From the NCBI GenBank assembly GCA_035626155.1, contig DASPOF010000158.1, forward strand, positions 1 through 35,075: a DNA stretch of 35,075 nt. Reading direction: 5' to 3'. Both the position numbers and the translations under genes were made by a program. A model generated the notes under the pieces. The model was not told the origin of the DNA. It saw only the letters and a list, made by a program, of their open reading frames with translations, and did not search any database. The DNA is from DASPOF01 sp035626155 (GTDB lineage: Bacteria; Desulfobacterota; Binatia; Binatales; Binataceae). Below, one piece after another: positions 24,886 through 31,871 of the stretch (its first letter is position 1; the number at the start of each line of letters is the position of its first letter).

Positions 24886-26424
24886 TCAGTCAGTGGCGCT
24901 GGCTGCGGCCGGGATTGCACTGGTCTGGCCCAGTTGCTGGAGCAGGGTCGTATCGATGAAGGTCTGGAAGGTGATCCGTTCCGCGGGAGGCGGCGGCATC
25001 ACGTCGATATCGAATACCAACTGGCCGGCCGCGACCTGGTTTGGCGGGTTCTCGGCCGGGTTGTAGCTGGCCGCGCCGGCGACCAATGCCCCCCGCTGGA
25101 TCAGCGTCCGGATGAAGGCATTCGCGCTCGCCAGTATCGCCGTGATCAGTGCGTTGGAGATCGGCTGATCGATGAACTGGAGCATCGCGAGTTCGACCGA
25201 CTCTTCGATTACATCCATGGTGCGGCGCACGCTGATGAAATTGTCCGGGGCGGTGCTCGACGGATACTCGGCCGACCGGTTGCCCCACACGCGAAGCCCC
25301 GTCCCGAACGCATTGAAGACCGTCAGGATCCCCTGCGCGTTGAGGTTGTTGAGGTCCGAGACGGGATCCAGGATCGACGCGTAGATTGCGACATCCGGTC
25401 CGAGGATGCCATTCACCTGGGTATTCGACGGAGACCACCAGTAGCCCTGCGCGAGGTCCTTGGCCGCCATCGCACCCGCGACCCATTGCGAGTACGGCCC
25501 GACCGAGTTGGCGTTGAATGCCGCGGTGAGCGGAATCCCCGACGCACTCAGCGTAACGCCCGTGGGTACCAATCCCGAATCGTAAAACGTCTCCTGCGGA
25601 TAGCAGAGGATCGCACGGTTGCTCGACGTGTCGAATGCGTTGTTGGCGGCCGAGCGGTTGGCGATCGCGGTTGCAACCGGCGTCCCGGGCGGCGAGTCGA
25701 TGAGCGCGATGGCGCGCAGCGTATTCGCCATCGTGGTCACCGCGCCCGCCACGTCGGCATTCTGTGAGTATCCGGGGGCGATCAGAATCTTCGGGAAGAA
25801 GCCCATCGTGCCGTAAGTGATCTGGAGCGCCTGCAGGCCCGTATATACGCCGCTCGTGACAGCCCCGATAATGTCGGCGTCCTGCACTTTGGTCGGATCT
25901 GCGTAATTGAATGAGATTGAAACCGCAGCGCCGGTCGCCAGCGCGCCGCCCTGCCTCGCAGTAATCACTCCGTTCAACGGGTCGAGCGTATAGTCAGTGC
26001 TGGATGAGTAGGTAGTCGTTCCGGCTGAGTTCTTGACCACGACATTCGACACGCCCATGTGTCCGAGGTTGAGCACTTGAGCACCCGAGGCCGGGAAGCT
26101 CATCGCCTGGCTCGTTACCGCGGTGAAGTGCCGGGTCGGATCGAACACATTGACTACTATCGCCTGGCCCGCGCCCTGCTTCTGTATGGCGGCCAGCGCG
26201 TAAGGGATCGTGTATCCCTGAACCAGCGGGCCGAAGTTGGCCGCATCGATCGCGGAACTGACGAGCGTCGGAGAGTTGACCGCCGGCGCGGCGGCCGGCG
26301 ATTGAACCGCCCACGCCGGCGCTGTGCCAACCAGGCCAATCACCGCGGACTTAACCACCGTGACCGGGGCCGGGCCGACTGGCACTTCGATCACTTCAAC
26401 TCCGTGCAGGAAGGATGCAGGCAT
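24886..26424 (-). CDS. Contractile tail sheath protein (P2 FI-like)
   Basis: 512 residues, somewhat larger than P2 FI. The start MPASFLHGVEVIEVPVGPAP and the C-terminal VMPPPPAERITFQTFIDTTL are canonical. ISVRRTMDVIEESVELAMLQ and the QPISN segment are the conserved contractile core. An extra beta-domain near residues 115-177 (ending FNYAD) is inserted between the N-terminal part and the core and recurs in the gp37-like protein. It contracts around the tube. GAGGTGAG precedes the ATG. Confidence 0.95.
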   Translation of the reverse strand: MPASFLHGVEVIEVPVGPAPVTVVKSAVIGLVGTAPAWAVQSPAAAPAVNSPTLVSSAIDAANFGPLVQGYTIPYALAAIQKQGAGQAIVVNVFDPTRHFTAVTSQAMSFPASGAQVLNLGHMGVSNVVVKNSAGTTTYSSSTDYTLDPLNGVITARQGGALATGAAVSISFNYADPTKVQDADIIGAVTSGVYTGLQALQITYGTMGFFPKILIAPGYSQNADVAGAVTTMANTLRAIALIDSPPGTPVATAIANRSAANNAFDTSSNRAILCYPQETFYDSGLVPTGVTLSASGIPLTAAFNANSVGPYSQWVAGAMAAKDLAQGYWWSPSNTQVNGILGPDVAIYASILDPVSDLNNLNAQGILTVFNAFGTGLRVWGNRSAEYPSSTAPDNFISVRRTMDVIEESVELAMLQFIDQPISNALITAILASANAFIRTLIQRGALVAGAASYNPAENPPNQVAAGQLVFDIDVMPPPPAERITFQTFIDTTLLQQLGQTSAIPAAASATD

Positions 26425-26498
26425 CTGTACTCACCTCGTGGCGGGAGCAGCCAAGGGGCGCCCCCGCGTTTTGACTTCGGCGTTCGCGCGCGAGCCGC

Positions 26499-27320
26499 TC
26501 AATTGGTCGGCGCGCTTTGCCCCGCGGACGCGATCACCTGATCGGCGTAGCTGTACGCGATCCCGACGGTCTCGCCCGGCCCCGTTGCGCCGCCGGTCAG
26601 CGCCGTGATAATCCCGTTCACCGCATCGACTGCGAAGTCGGTTCCCTCGGCCAGCGGCGCTCCGCCCGGGCCGGTCACCTGCACGGCGAACACGTTTCCA
26701 TTGGGAAGCTGAATCTTTCCGGTTGCATCGAACGTGTATGACGCGGCGCCGACCGTGATCGAAGTCACGCCGCCCTCTTCCATCGCGATTCCCCGGATAA
26801 AGAGTGGGAATCCTTCTTGCCCCGATGCTTCCAGCGCCAGGGTCGAGAGCGCAAACGTGATTGCATAAATCCACACCCCGCCCTGGCGGTCTCGCTCGAC
26901 GAACTTCTCGCTCTTTGGGAACATCTTGCGGCATCCGGGAACCCGAAACCCGGTGAGCGCGGCGCGCACCGCCTCGATCGCCGCGTAGGCGCCCGGACTC
27001 GGCCCGCTCGCATCCCCGCCGTAGCTCCATCCGAGATCGCGCATCATCAGGGTGACCTCGAATTCGAGCTTCCGTTCCTGGATGATCGCCGCGGTGTCGA
27101 GTTGTTCGCCGTAGGCCGCGCCCTTGTACTGGACGAGTGCGGCGCCGATGCGATGCGTCATGCGGTAGGACTCGGGGCGATCGGGATAGTGGGCGATTTC
27201 GATCGAATTTATCTGCGAGCCGAGTTGGGCGAGAATCGCGCTCTCGATGGTCGCGATATCGATCGGCGTCGGCGGGGAAAATGTTGCGCCGTCAAAGGGC
27301 GCATCCAGCATCGCGCCCAT
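26499..27320 (-). CDS. gp37-like (DUF1834) neck/tail protein with C-terminal beta-domain
   Basis: 273 residues. The N-terminal ~165 match Mu gp37: IDIATIESAILAQLG, YPDRPESYRMTHRIGAALVQ, EFEVTLMMRDLGW and TGFRVPGCRKMF. The remainder (about 190-260) is an added strand-rich domain ending GIAYSYAD, similar to the insert in the sheath protein. gp37-type proteins sit between head and tail in Mu-like phages, near the tail terminator. It starts three bases after the gp36-like stop. Confidence 0.85.
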   Translation of the reverse strand: MGAMLDAPFDGATFSPPTPIDIATIESAILAQLGSQINSIEIAHYPDRPESYRMTHRIGAALVQYKGAAYGEQLDTAAIIQERKLEFEVTLMMRDLGWSYGGDASGPSPGAYAAIEAVRAALTGFRVPGCRKMFPKSEKFVERDRQGGVWIYAITFALSTLALEASGQEGFPLFIRGIAMEEGGVTSITVGAASYTFDATGKIQLPNGNVFAVQVTGPGGAPLAEGTDFAVDAVNGIITALTGGATGPGETVGIAYSYADQVIASAGQSAPTN

Positions 27321-27323
27321 CGC

Positions 27324-27758
27324 CTAGTACCCTTTGAGCGAGCCGCGGCTGAACACGCGGCCCGGTCCCTCGACCGCTTCGGCTGCGCCTGCGACCGGCG
27401 GTTCATGGTTGTCCGCGGCCAGCCCCAGGGTCAGCTCGCCCGAGGCGACCTTCCCCAGCATCGCGATTGCGTCATCGTACCTGCGGCGCGCGTCCTCGAG
27501 GTCGTGCAGCGGACGCAGCACCTGCAGGCGGTACATCGCGATATCGGTCGCAAGCCGGTTCAGCACCGCCGGAGGATCGGCCAGCGGCAACGCGAATCGT
27601 CCTTCGAGATAACCATCGATCTCCGCCGACGCATCGGAGAGCGCCTGCTGAAGCGGCGCGGTATCGATAGTAACCGCAGTCGGATCCTCATTAGTCAGTT
27701 GAACGAGATCGCGATTTGGATACCGATTGATCATGTCCTGCGGACTCGCGTAACTCAC
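27324..27758 (-). CDS. gp36-like (DUF1320) head-completion protein
   Basis: 144 residues from GTG 27758, with GGAGTG upstream. It opens MSYASPQDMINRYPNRDLVQL, the family's Y-x-x-x-x-D/M-x-x-R/RY start. The gp36/DUF1320 core follows (ALSDASAEIDGYLEGRFALPL, then VLNRLATDIAMYRL). In Mu this protein is placed at the neck. The C-terminus is Gly/Ala/Pro-rich. It is separated from the capsid gene by 180 bases containing strong hairpins. Confidence 0.85.
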   Translation of the reverse strand: MSYASPQDMINRYPNRDLVQLTNEDPTAVTIDTAPLQQALSDASAEIDGYLEGRFALPLADPPAVLNRLATDIAMYRLQVLRPLHDLEDARRRYDDAIAMLGKVASGELTLGLAADNHEPPVAGAAEAVEGPGRVFSRGSLKGY

Positions 27759-27811
27759 TTCATTTCACTCCAGCGCAACCGGGCCGGACGCTCGCAGCCA
27801 GGGTTGGAAGG

Positions 27812-27856
27812 TCCCCCGCGAGCGAGGAGCGGAGGGGTGCTCCTGCTCGCGGGGGA
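27812..27856. other. Long GC-rich hairpin between capsid and gp36-like genes
   Basis: Left arm TCCCCCGCGAGC (27812-27823), one bulged G, AGGAGC (27825-27830), an 8-base loop, GCTCCT (27839-27844), then GCTCGCGGGGGA (27845-27856). This gives 18 paired bases. There is no T-tract on the minus strand, so it is more likely an RNA-processing, attenuation or mRNA-stabilising element, or a REP-like element, than a simple terminator. Confidence 0.6.
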
Positions 27857-27866
27857 TGGGGAGATA

Positions 27867-27909
27867 CGCCGGCGCCGCAAGGGGGAGGAGAGCCCGCGAG
27901 GCGCCGGCG
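27867..27909. other. Second inverted repeat in the capsid-gp36 intergenic region
   Basis: CGCCGGCGCC (27867-27876) and GGCGCCGGCG (27900-27909) are perfect 10-base complements around a 23-base loop. With the hairpin above, nearly all of the 180-base gap is structured. It could reduce read-through, setting capsid expression above the genes downstream; this is inference. Confidence 0.5.
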
Positions 27910-27938
27910 CTGGGAGGCAATAGTCACTCGGCCGCTCC

Positions 27939-28886
27939 TCACGCCAGGTACTCGCTGACGATCAGATCGGCGCTGTTGCGCCAGATGTTCGTGGTCGGAA
28001 CGCTCGCGCTCGCGCCGGTACCGACCATGAATTCGGAATTCAGGAGCTGGCGCGCTACTTCCTCGAGCGCGGGCGGAACCACCAGGTACACGCCCTGGCG
28101 GCCCGACAGCGCGCCGAACGGCTGCCCCGCATCGGTCTTGAACGACCTCATCGCCGAGCGCGCCGCGCCATAGTTGGCGGGATTGCTCAAATCGGTGTTG
28201 CTCGCGTAGCAGAGCTGCCACAGCCCGACGCCCGTGTTCGCGCGCCCATCGACGCCGTAACGGAACTCGCGCCGGTTGAACACGCCCTCATCGGTGAGCG
28301 AACTCATCCGCGTCACCGCGTACTCGCGGCGTAGCTGGAAGATGAACGGCCGAATCGCCCGCGATGCGTCGATCAGGAACCAGTAGGCGCCCGAACCGCT
28401 GGTGTTGATGTTCGCCGCGGTCGTGTCTCCGGTCTCATTCATCAGGCCCACCGGGTGGCTGGCGGAGAAAAACGGCTGGCCGTCGAAGCACAGGACGCCC
28501 GAGGGGCTGGTGACCGCCTGCTTGATCATCGCGAACAACATCATGTCGGGATGCACCTTGGTGTCCCATCCGAGCTGCTCGATGATCGGCTCGTAGACTC
28601 CGTAGGTGTCGTCCTCGATGTCGTTGCGATCGATCGCGACGGTGTCCTCGAAGTTCTTGTTCACGATCGTGTAGGTGTGCGCCTCGAGCGCCTGGATGAC
28701 GCGGTCGCCGAGCCACTCGCGGAACTTGGTGGTGCGGCCGAGCCACGGGTAGGTGGTCTGCCGCGAGCCCGAGCGCACGATGGTCGCGATCTGCTCGTAG
28801 TAGGAGGGCGGCTTCTCGAAGCCGCGCTGAAAGACGACGTCGAAGCCGGTGAAAAGTGCGGTCAGATTTGCAGCGCTGATCTCCAT
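27939..28886 (-). CDS. Mu-like major head subunit (gpT family)
   Basis: 315 residues, near Mu gpT (305). It opens MEISAANLTALFTGFDVVF and continues with IATIVRSGSRQTTYPWLGR, then AHTYTIVNKNFEDTVAIDRNDIEDD, the signature region of gpT. FFSASHPVGL and the C-terminal RNSADLIVSEYLA also fit. The HK97-type capsid fold is known for the family. Complete, with AGGAAGGTGA before the ATG, so it appears functional. Preceded by the decoration gene. Confidence 0.95.
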   Translation of the reverse strand: MEISAANLTALFTGFDVVFQRGFEKPPSYYEQIATIVRSGSRQTTYPWLGRTTKFREWLGDRVIQALEAHTYTIVNKNFEDTVAIDRNDIEDDTYGVYEPIIEQLGWDTKVHPDMMLFAMIKQAVTSPSGVLCFDGQPFFSASHPVGLMNETGDTTAANINTSGSGAYWFLIDASRAIRPFIFQLRREYAVTRMSSLTDEGVFNRREFRYGVDGRANTGVGLWQLCYASNTDLSNPANYGAARSAMRSFKTDAGQPFGALSGRQGVYLVVPPALEEVARQLLNSEFMVGTGASASVPTTNIWRNSADLIVSEYLA

Positions 28887-28927
28887 TTACTTCACCTTCC
28901 TGATGGCGGTTTCGCCGGCGCGGGCGC

Positions 28928-29410
28928 TCAGGCGGCTGCCGTGGATTGATGCCAGAAGTCGACCCACACCTGGCCGCTCGGATCGATCGCAACCACCTGC
29001 CCGGCGGCCGCGTTCTGCTGCACGCCCGCACCGCTCTGGCGATCGGTCGCGCTGACCGTGTGATCGTCGATTGCGAAGCACACCGAACCTATCTGCGCCG
29101 CGGTTATCGAGCTGTCCTGGTCGAACATGAACACGCCCTTGCGCACCACGATCGACAAAGCGCCTGCGGCGCCGCCCGAATTGATCGCGTCCTGTCCCGG
29201 CATGCCGTTGTGGACGCGCTCGGTGCGCCCGACGATCTTCAGCGCATTGGCGGTCGTGGTGGTCGCCGATGCGGGCACCGCGTTGCCGTTCGTGTTGAGC
29301 GCCGCCATCGATCCCAGATAGACGTTGGTGTTCGCCTCGACCGGGTAGACGCGCATCCGGCCGCCGTCGGCCATCTCGGGCGTGTTGCGTGAGCTGGTCA
29401 AAGCCGCCAT
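28928..29410 (-). CDS. Capsid decoration-like protein
   Basis: 160 residues, beta-rich, with RMRVYPVEANTNVYLGSMAAL near the start and later AGALSIVVRKGVFMFDQDSS and DHTVSATDRQSGAG. This is the trimeric, HK97-decoration style (DUF2190-like) fold by eye. It sits between protease/scaffold and major capsid, the usual Mu-like place for it. AAGGTGA precedes the ATG. Family assignment is by context plus style and not certain. Confidence 0.7.
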   Translation of the reverse strand: MAALTSSRNTPEMADGGRMRVYPVEANTNVYLGSMAALNTNGNAVPASATTTTANALKIVGRTERVHNGMPGQDAINSGGAAGALSIVVRKGVFMFDQDSSITAAQIGSVCFAIDDHTVSATDRQSGAGVQQNAAAGQVVAIDPSGQVWVDFWHQSTAAA

Positions 29411-29470
29411 TTTTTCACCTTTGCCCTTCGCGCCCGGCGGCGGTCCTGCCGCGCGGGGCGCGTGATCGTC

Positions 29471-30643
29471 TTAGCGGTCGTGCTCGGTGGTTGTGCGCTC
29501 GAAGCGCAGAAAATCGGCGCGGCCCATCTTGCGCTTGAGGAAGTCGCCGTGGCTGACCCCGAGTTGCGCGCAGATTGCGACCTCGGTGGTATTGAGCTGC
29601 GACGCCGCCGCCGCGATTCGGCTCGGCGGCTCTCCTGCGAACGCCGGCTCGCTTCCCAGAATCGACGGCTGCTTGGCGACGAAGGCCTGGAAGCCGCGCG
29701 GGTCCGCGCTGCAATAGGTGGTGGCCCACTCGCGTTGCGCCGGAACGAGCTTGCCCGCGCGAATCGCGTCGTCCACCGCGTGCGCGGCGCGCTCGCGGGC
29801 GCGGTCGGCCTTGAGCGCGTTGAGTTCGGTGAGCGCCTTCTGGAACTCGGCGATCCCGACATATCGCGCCGGATCGGCCACGTGCGCGTGCGCCGCTTCA
29901 TCGCGGTCCGCGCCGGCCGCCTTCTCGGCAAGTTCCCGAACGCCGGCGAGGATCTCGTCATTCGATGCGTCGGCGGCGAGTCCGAGCAGATCCCTAAGCT
30001 TGCCCAGGAATTCTTCCATCATTTCGCCCTCGTGATTCGCGGCGCTGGTGTCCGCGGCCGCGATTGCGGTCAGATAAAGATTCGGATTGTTGGTCAGCCC
30101 CGCGCGCAAAAGCCGGGTCACTTTTCCGCTTGCCGGATCGAACTGGAACACGGGCGAGACGTATCGATACTCATGAACGCGAATCGCCGCGGCCGCGCGC
30201 GCGGTCCACTCGACCCGGCCCCAAATCGCGCCGCCGCGCGCTTGCAGCTCCGTGATCCATCCGGCCGCCGGCGCGGGACGCCCTGCGGGTGCGGCAAAAT
30301 CCGTCGCATGGTCGTAATCGACCGGGATACCCGCCTCCAGGCGCAGCGCGAGCGTGGCCGCGATCACCGTCTCAGGATCGTCGAGGCGAAACGGACCGCG
30401 CCCGTCGCGCCCGTGGAACACTCCGGCGGGCAAAAGCTCGATCCAGTCGGGCACCTCGGCGTCGCCCGCGCCAGCGGCATCGCTCGCCGCGCGCATCGCA
30501 GGCGGCGTCCGGAGCGAGCCGAGCGCCTGCGCGCGGACTTCCAAATCGGCGCTCGCGCCGGCGGGCGCGGCCAGAGCCGAACGATTCAATTTGCCCGGGT
30601 TCGCTCCCTGGTCTCCGCCGGCGCGTGATGTGAGCGCATCCAT
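29471..30643 (-). CDS. Mu gpI-like head protease/scaffold
   Basis: 390 residues (Mu I is about 361). DWIELLPAGVFHGRDGRGPF, then ETVIAATLALRLEAGIPVDYDHATDF and AAGWITELQARGGAIWGRVEW match the Mu-like prophage I N-terminal protease domain. A helical Ala/Glu/Asp-rich scaffold segment follows (GLAADASNDEILAGVREL and beyond). The C-terminus carries a conserved LGVSHGDFL element. It matures the capsid in Mu. No ribosome-binding site is obvious before ATG 30643. It is the first gene of the block; portal and gpF would be expected upstream but are absent. Confidence 0.9.
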   Translation of the reverse strand: MDALTSRAGGDQGANPGKLNRSALAAPAGASADLEVRAQALGSLRTPPAMRAASDAAGAGDAEVPDWIELLPAGVFHGRDGRGPFRLDDPETVIAATLALRLEAGIPVDYDHATDFAAPAGRPAPAAGWITELQARGGAIWGRVEWTARAAAAIRVHEYRYVSPVFQFDPASGKVTRLLRAGLTNNPNLYLTAIAAADTSAANHEGEMMEEFLGKLRDLLGLAADASNDEILAGVRELAEKAAGADRDEAAHAHVADPARYVGIAEFQKALTELNALKADRARERAAHAVDDAIRAGKLVPAQREWATTYCSADPRGFQAFVAKQPSILGSEPAFAGEPPSRIAAAASQLNTTEVAICAQLGVSHGDFLKRKMGRADFLRFERTTTEHDR

Positions 30644-30977
30644 TGAGCCGCATTGTGCGCCAGCATTTCGATTTCAATAAGGATGAACAGTTCATCCTGA
30701 ACAAATTTGCCAGTCTGGATTGAGGTATATTCAGAAAAGCCATGCCTGCCAGCGGTTTTCTGCGATCCTCGCGATGGGCGCCGCGCGGGAATCCGTTTCG
30801 CCCCTGTCCGCCGCATGGTGCGGCGGCGGCTTCCCAAGCGGGCGAGCGCGCGGGGACGCATTTTTTGCGATCGATCGAGCGTGCGGGAAATTTCGCCGCG
30901 GCCGCGCCGGGGCGCATCGGAGCGCCGATCGCCGGTCGCTTTTTCACCTCGATAAATCCGCGTAATCTGCGCCTGCT
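30644..30977. other. Intergenic region between phage block and ABC gene (no gene seen)
   Basis: 334 bases with open frames that look spurious. The left ~90 bases are AT-richer than the surroundings and contain an operator-like set of half-sites. A perfect 8-bp, 3-base-loop hairpin (CCGCCGCA with TGCGGCGG, 30808-30826) lies in the middle. The right end has a weak promoter-like pair before the ABC gene (TTTTCA, 16 bases, TAATCT). Divergent promoters for gpI and the ABC gene must lie here. Confidence 0.5.
30684..30702. promoter_or_regulatory. Operator-like triple half-site upstream of gpI
   Basis: On the plus strand the bases are TGAAC-A-GTTCA-TCC-TGAAC: a TGAAC/GTTCA palindrome with a one-base spacer sharing its central arm with a second palindrome with a three-base spacer. 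A longer 9+1+9 palindrome (AGGATGAAC, A, GTTCATCCT) covers 30680-30698. It is well placed to control the first gene of the phage block; the regulator is unknown and not encoded in the window. Confidence 0.5.
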
Positions 30978-31784
30978 ATGAAAGCTTCCCAACCCGTGAT
31001 CGATGTGACCGGTCTCACCATCGAACGCGACGCCCCGATCCTGCGCGGAATCGACTGGCGCGTCGGACCGGGCGAGCATTGGGTCATCCTCGGCGCGAAC
31101 GGCTCGGGGAAAACCTCGATGCTTCGCGCGCTGACCGGCTATCTCCCGCCGACCACCGGAACCATCCGGGTGCTCGGCGAAACTTACGGGCGCGCCGACT
31201 GGCGCGACCTGCGCACGCGCGTGGGCCTGGTCAGTTCGAGCGTGGTCCAGATGATGCCCGATGGCGAGAGCGCGCTTAACGCGGTGGTAAGCGGCAGGTA
31301 TGCGATGATCGGTTACTGGGGCAGGATGCGCGGCGAGGATCGCCGGCGCGCGATGAGAATTCTCGGTCAGGTCGAGGCCGCCGCGCTCGCCGCGCGACCG
31401 TGGCTGCAGCTCTCGCAGGGCGAGCGCCAGCGCGTGCTGATCGGACGCGCCCTGATGCCCGCGCCGAGGCTGCTAATCCTCGATGAGCCCTGCGCGGGAC
31501 TCGACCCGGTCGCGCGCGAGCGCTTCCTCCAGTTCCTCGAACGGCTCGCCCGCCGGCGCGGCGCCCCCGCCCTTGTGCTGGTGACGCATCATGTCGAGGA
31601 GATCATGCCCGCCTTCTCGCACGTGCTGGTATTGAAGGGCGGCCGCGTGCTCGCGGCTGGCCCTCGCGAGCGCGTGCTCACATCGAAGATGCTCTCGGAT
31701 GCCTTCGGCGAGGTCGTTCATCTCAAGCGCGCGGGGCGACGATTCACGCTGACGGTCCGTCCGATGAGCACGCTCGCCGCCTGA
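30978..31784 (+). CDS. ABC transporter ATP-binding protein, ModF-like
   Basis: 268 residues, one ATPase domain. Walker A GANGSGKTS (39-47), Q-loop Q91, signature LSQGE (145-149), Walker B LLILDEP (165-171) and H-loop VTHH (H204) are all intact. The LxGE-WVILGANGSGKTSMLRAL entry and the HVEEIMP segment are like COG1119 (ModF/YlmA type). No permease or binding protein adjoins, so it may be an orphan ATPase with a regulatory or shared role. No clear ribosome-binding site before the ATG. The gene is convergent with the SBBP protein. Confidence 0.9.
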   Translation: MKASQPVIDVTGLTIERDAPILRGIDWRVGPGEHWVILGANGSGKTSMLRALTGYLPPTTGTIRVLGETYGRADWRDLRTRVGLVSSSVVQMMPDGESALNAVVSGRYAMIGYWGRMRGEDRRRAMRILGQVEAAALAARPWLQLSQGERQRVLIGRALMPAPRLLILDEPCAGLDPVARERFLQFLERLARRRGAPALVLVTHHVEEIMPAFSHVLVLKGGRVLAAGPRERVLTSKMLSDAFGEVVHLKRAGRRFTLTVRPMSTLAA

Positions 31785-31805
31785 TTGCGAAGAGCGGGAT
31801 ATGGC

Positions 31806-31831
31806 GCGCAGCAGCCTCGATGCTGGCGCGC
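31806..31831. terminator. Weak hairpin between convergent ABC and SBBP genes
   Basis: CAGC (31812-31815) pairs with GCTG (31822-31825). After two mismatches GCGC (31806-31809) pairs with GCGC (31828-31831). It lies in the 87-base gap between two convergent stops. No T-tract. Confidence 0.25.
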
Positions 31832-31871
31832 GCCTTGCCCGCGCAATTTGACGCGCCCGCCGACCGCGTTC

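Larger units (their letters stand above)
10213..30643 (-). mobile_element. Cryptic or domesticated contractile-phage structural gene block (Mu-like head, P2/Mu-like tail)
   Basis: About 20.4 kb of uninterrupted minus-strand genes running from the gpI-type head protease (30643) to a spike-like protein (10213). Order and families follow Mu for the head (I, decoration, T, gp36, gp37) and a Mu/P2 mixture for the tail (sheath, tube, E/E', U, X, D, V, W, J, I, fibres). Frames are intact and junctions are mostly ATGA overlaps. Terminase, portal, gpF, tape measure, lysis, integration and regulatory genes are not found, and host-type genes adjoin both ends. No flanking attachment repeats were identified by eye. 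It may be a defective prophage, a gene-transfer-agent-like element or a domesticated injection system. Confidence 0.8.

Noticed and set aside
26817..27923. 368-codon plus-strand open frame opposite gp36/gp37-like genes
   Set aside because: High-GC antisense frame; it crosses two genes with clear family signatures and a structured intergenic region.
29462..30628. 388-codon plus-strand open frame opposite gpI
   Set aside because: Arg-rich translation without motifs, antisense to a recognisable Mu-like protease/scaffold.
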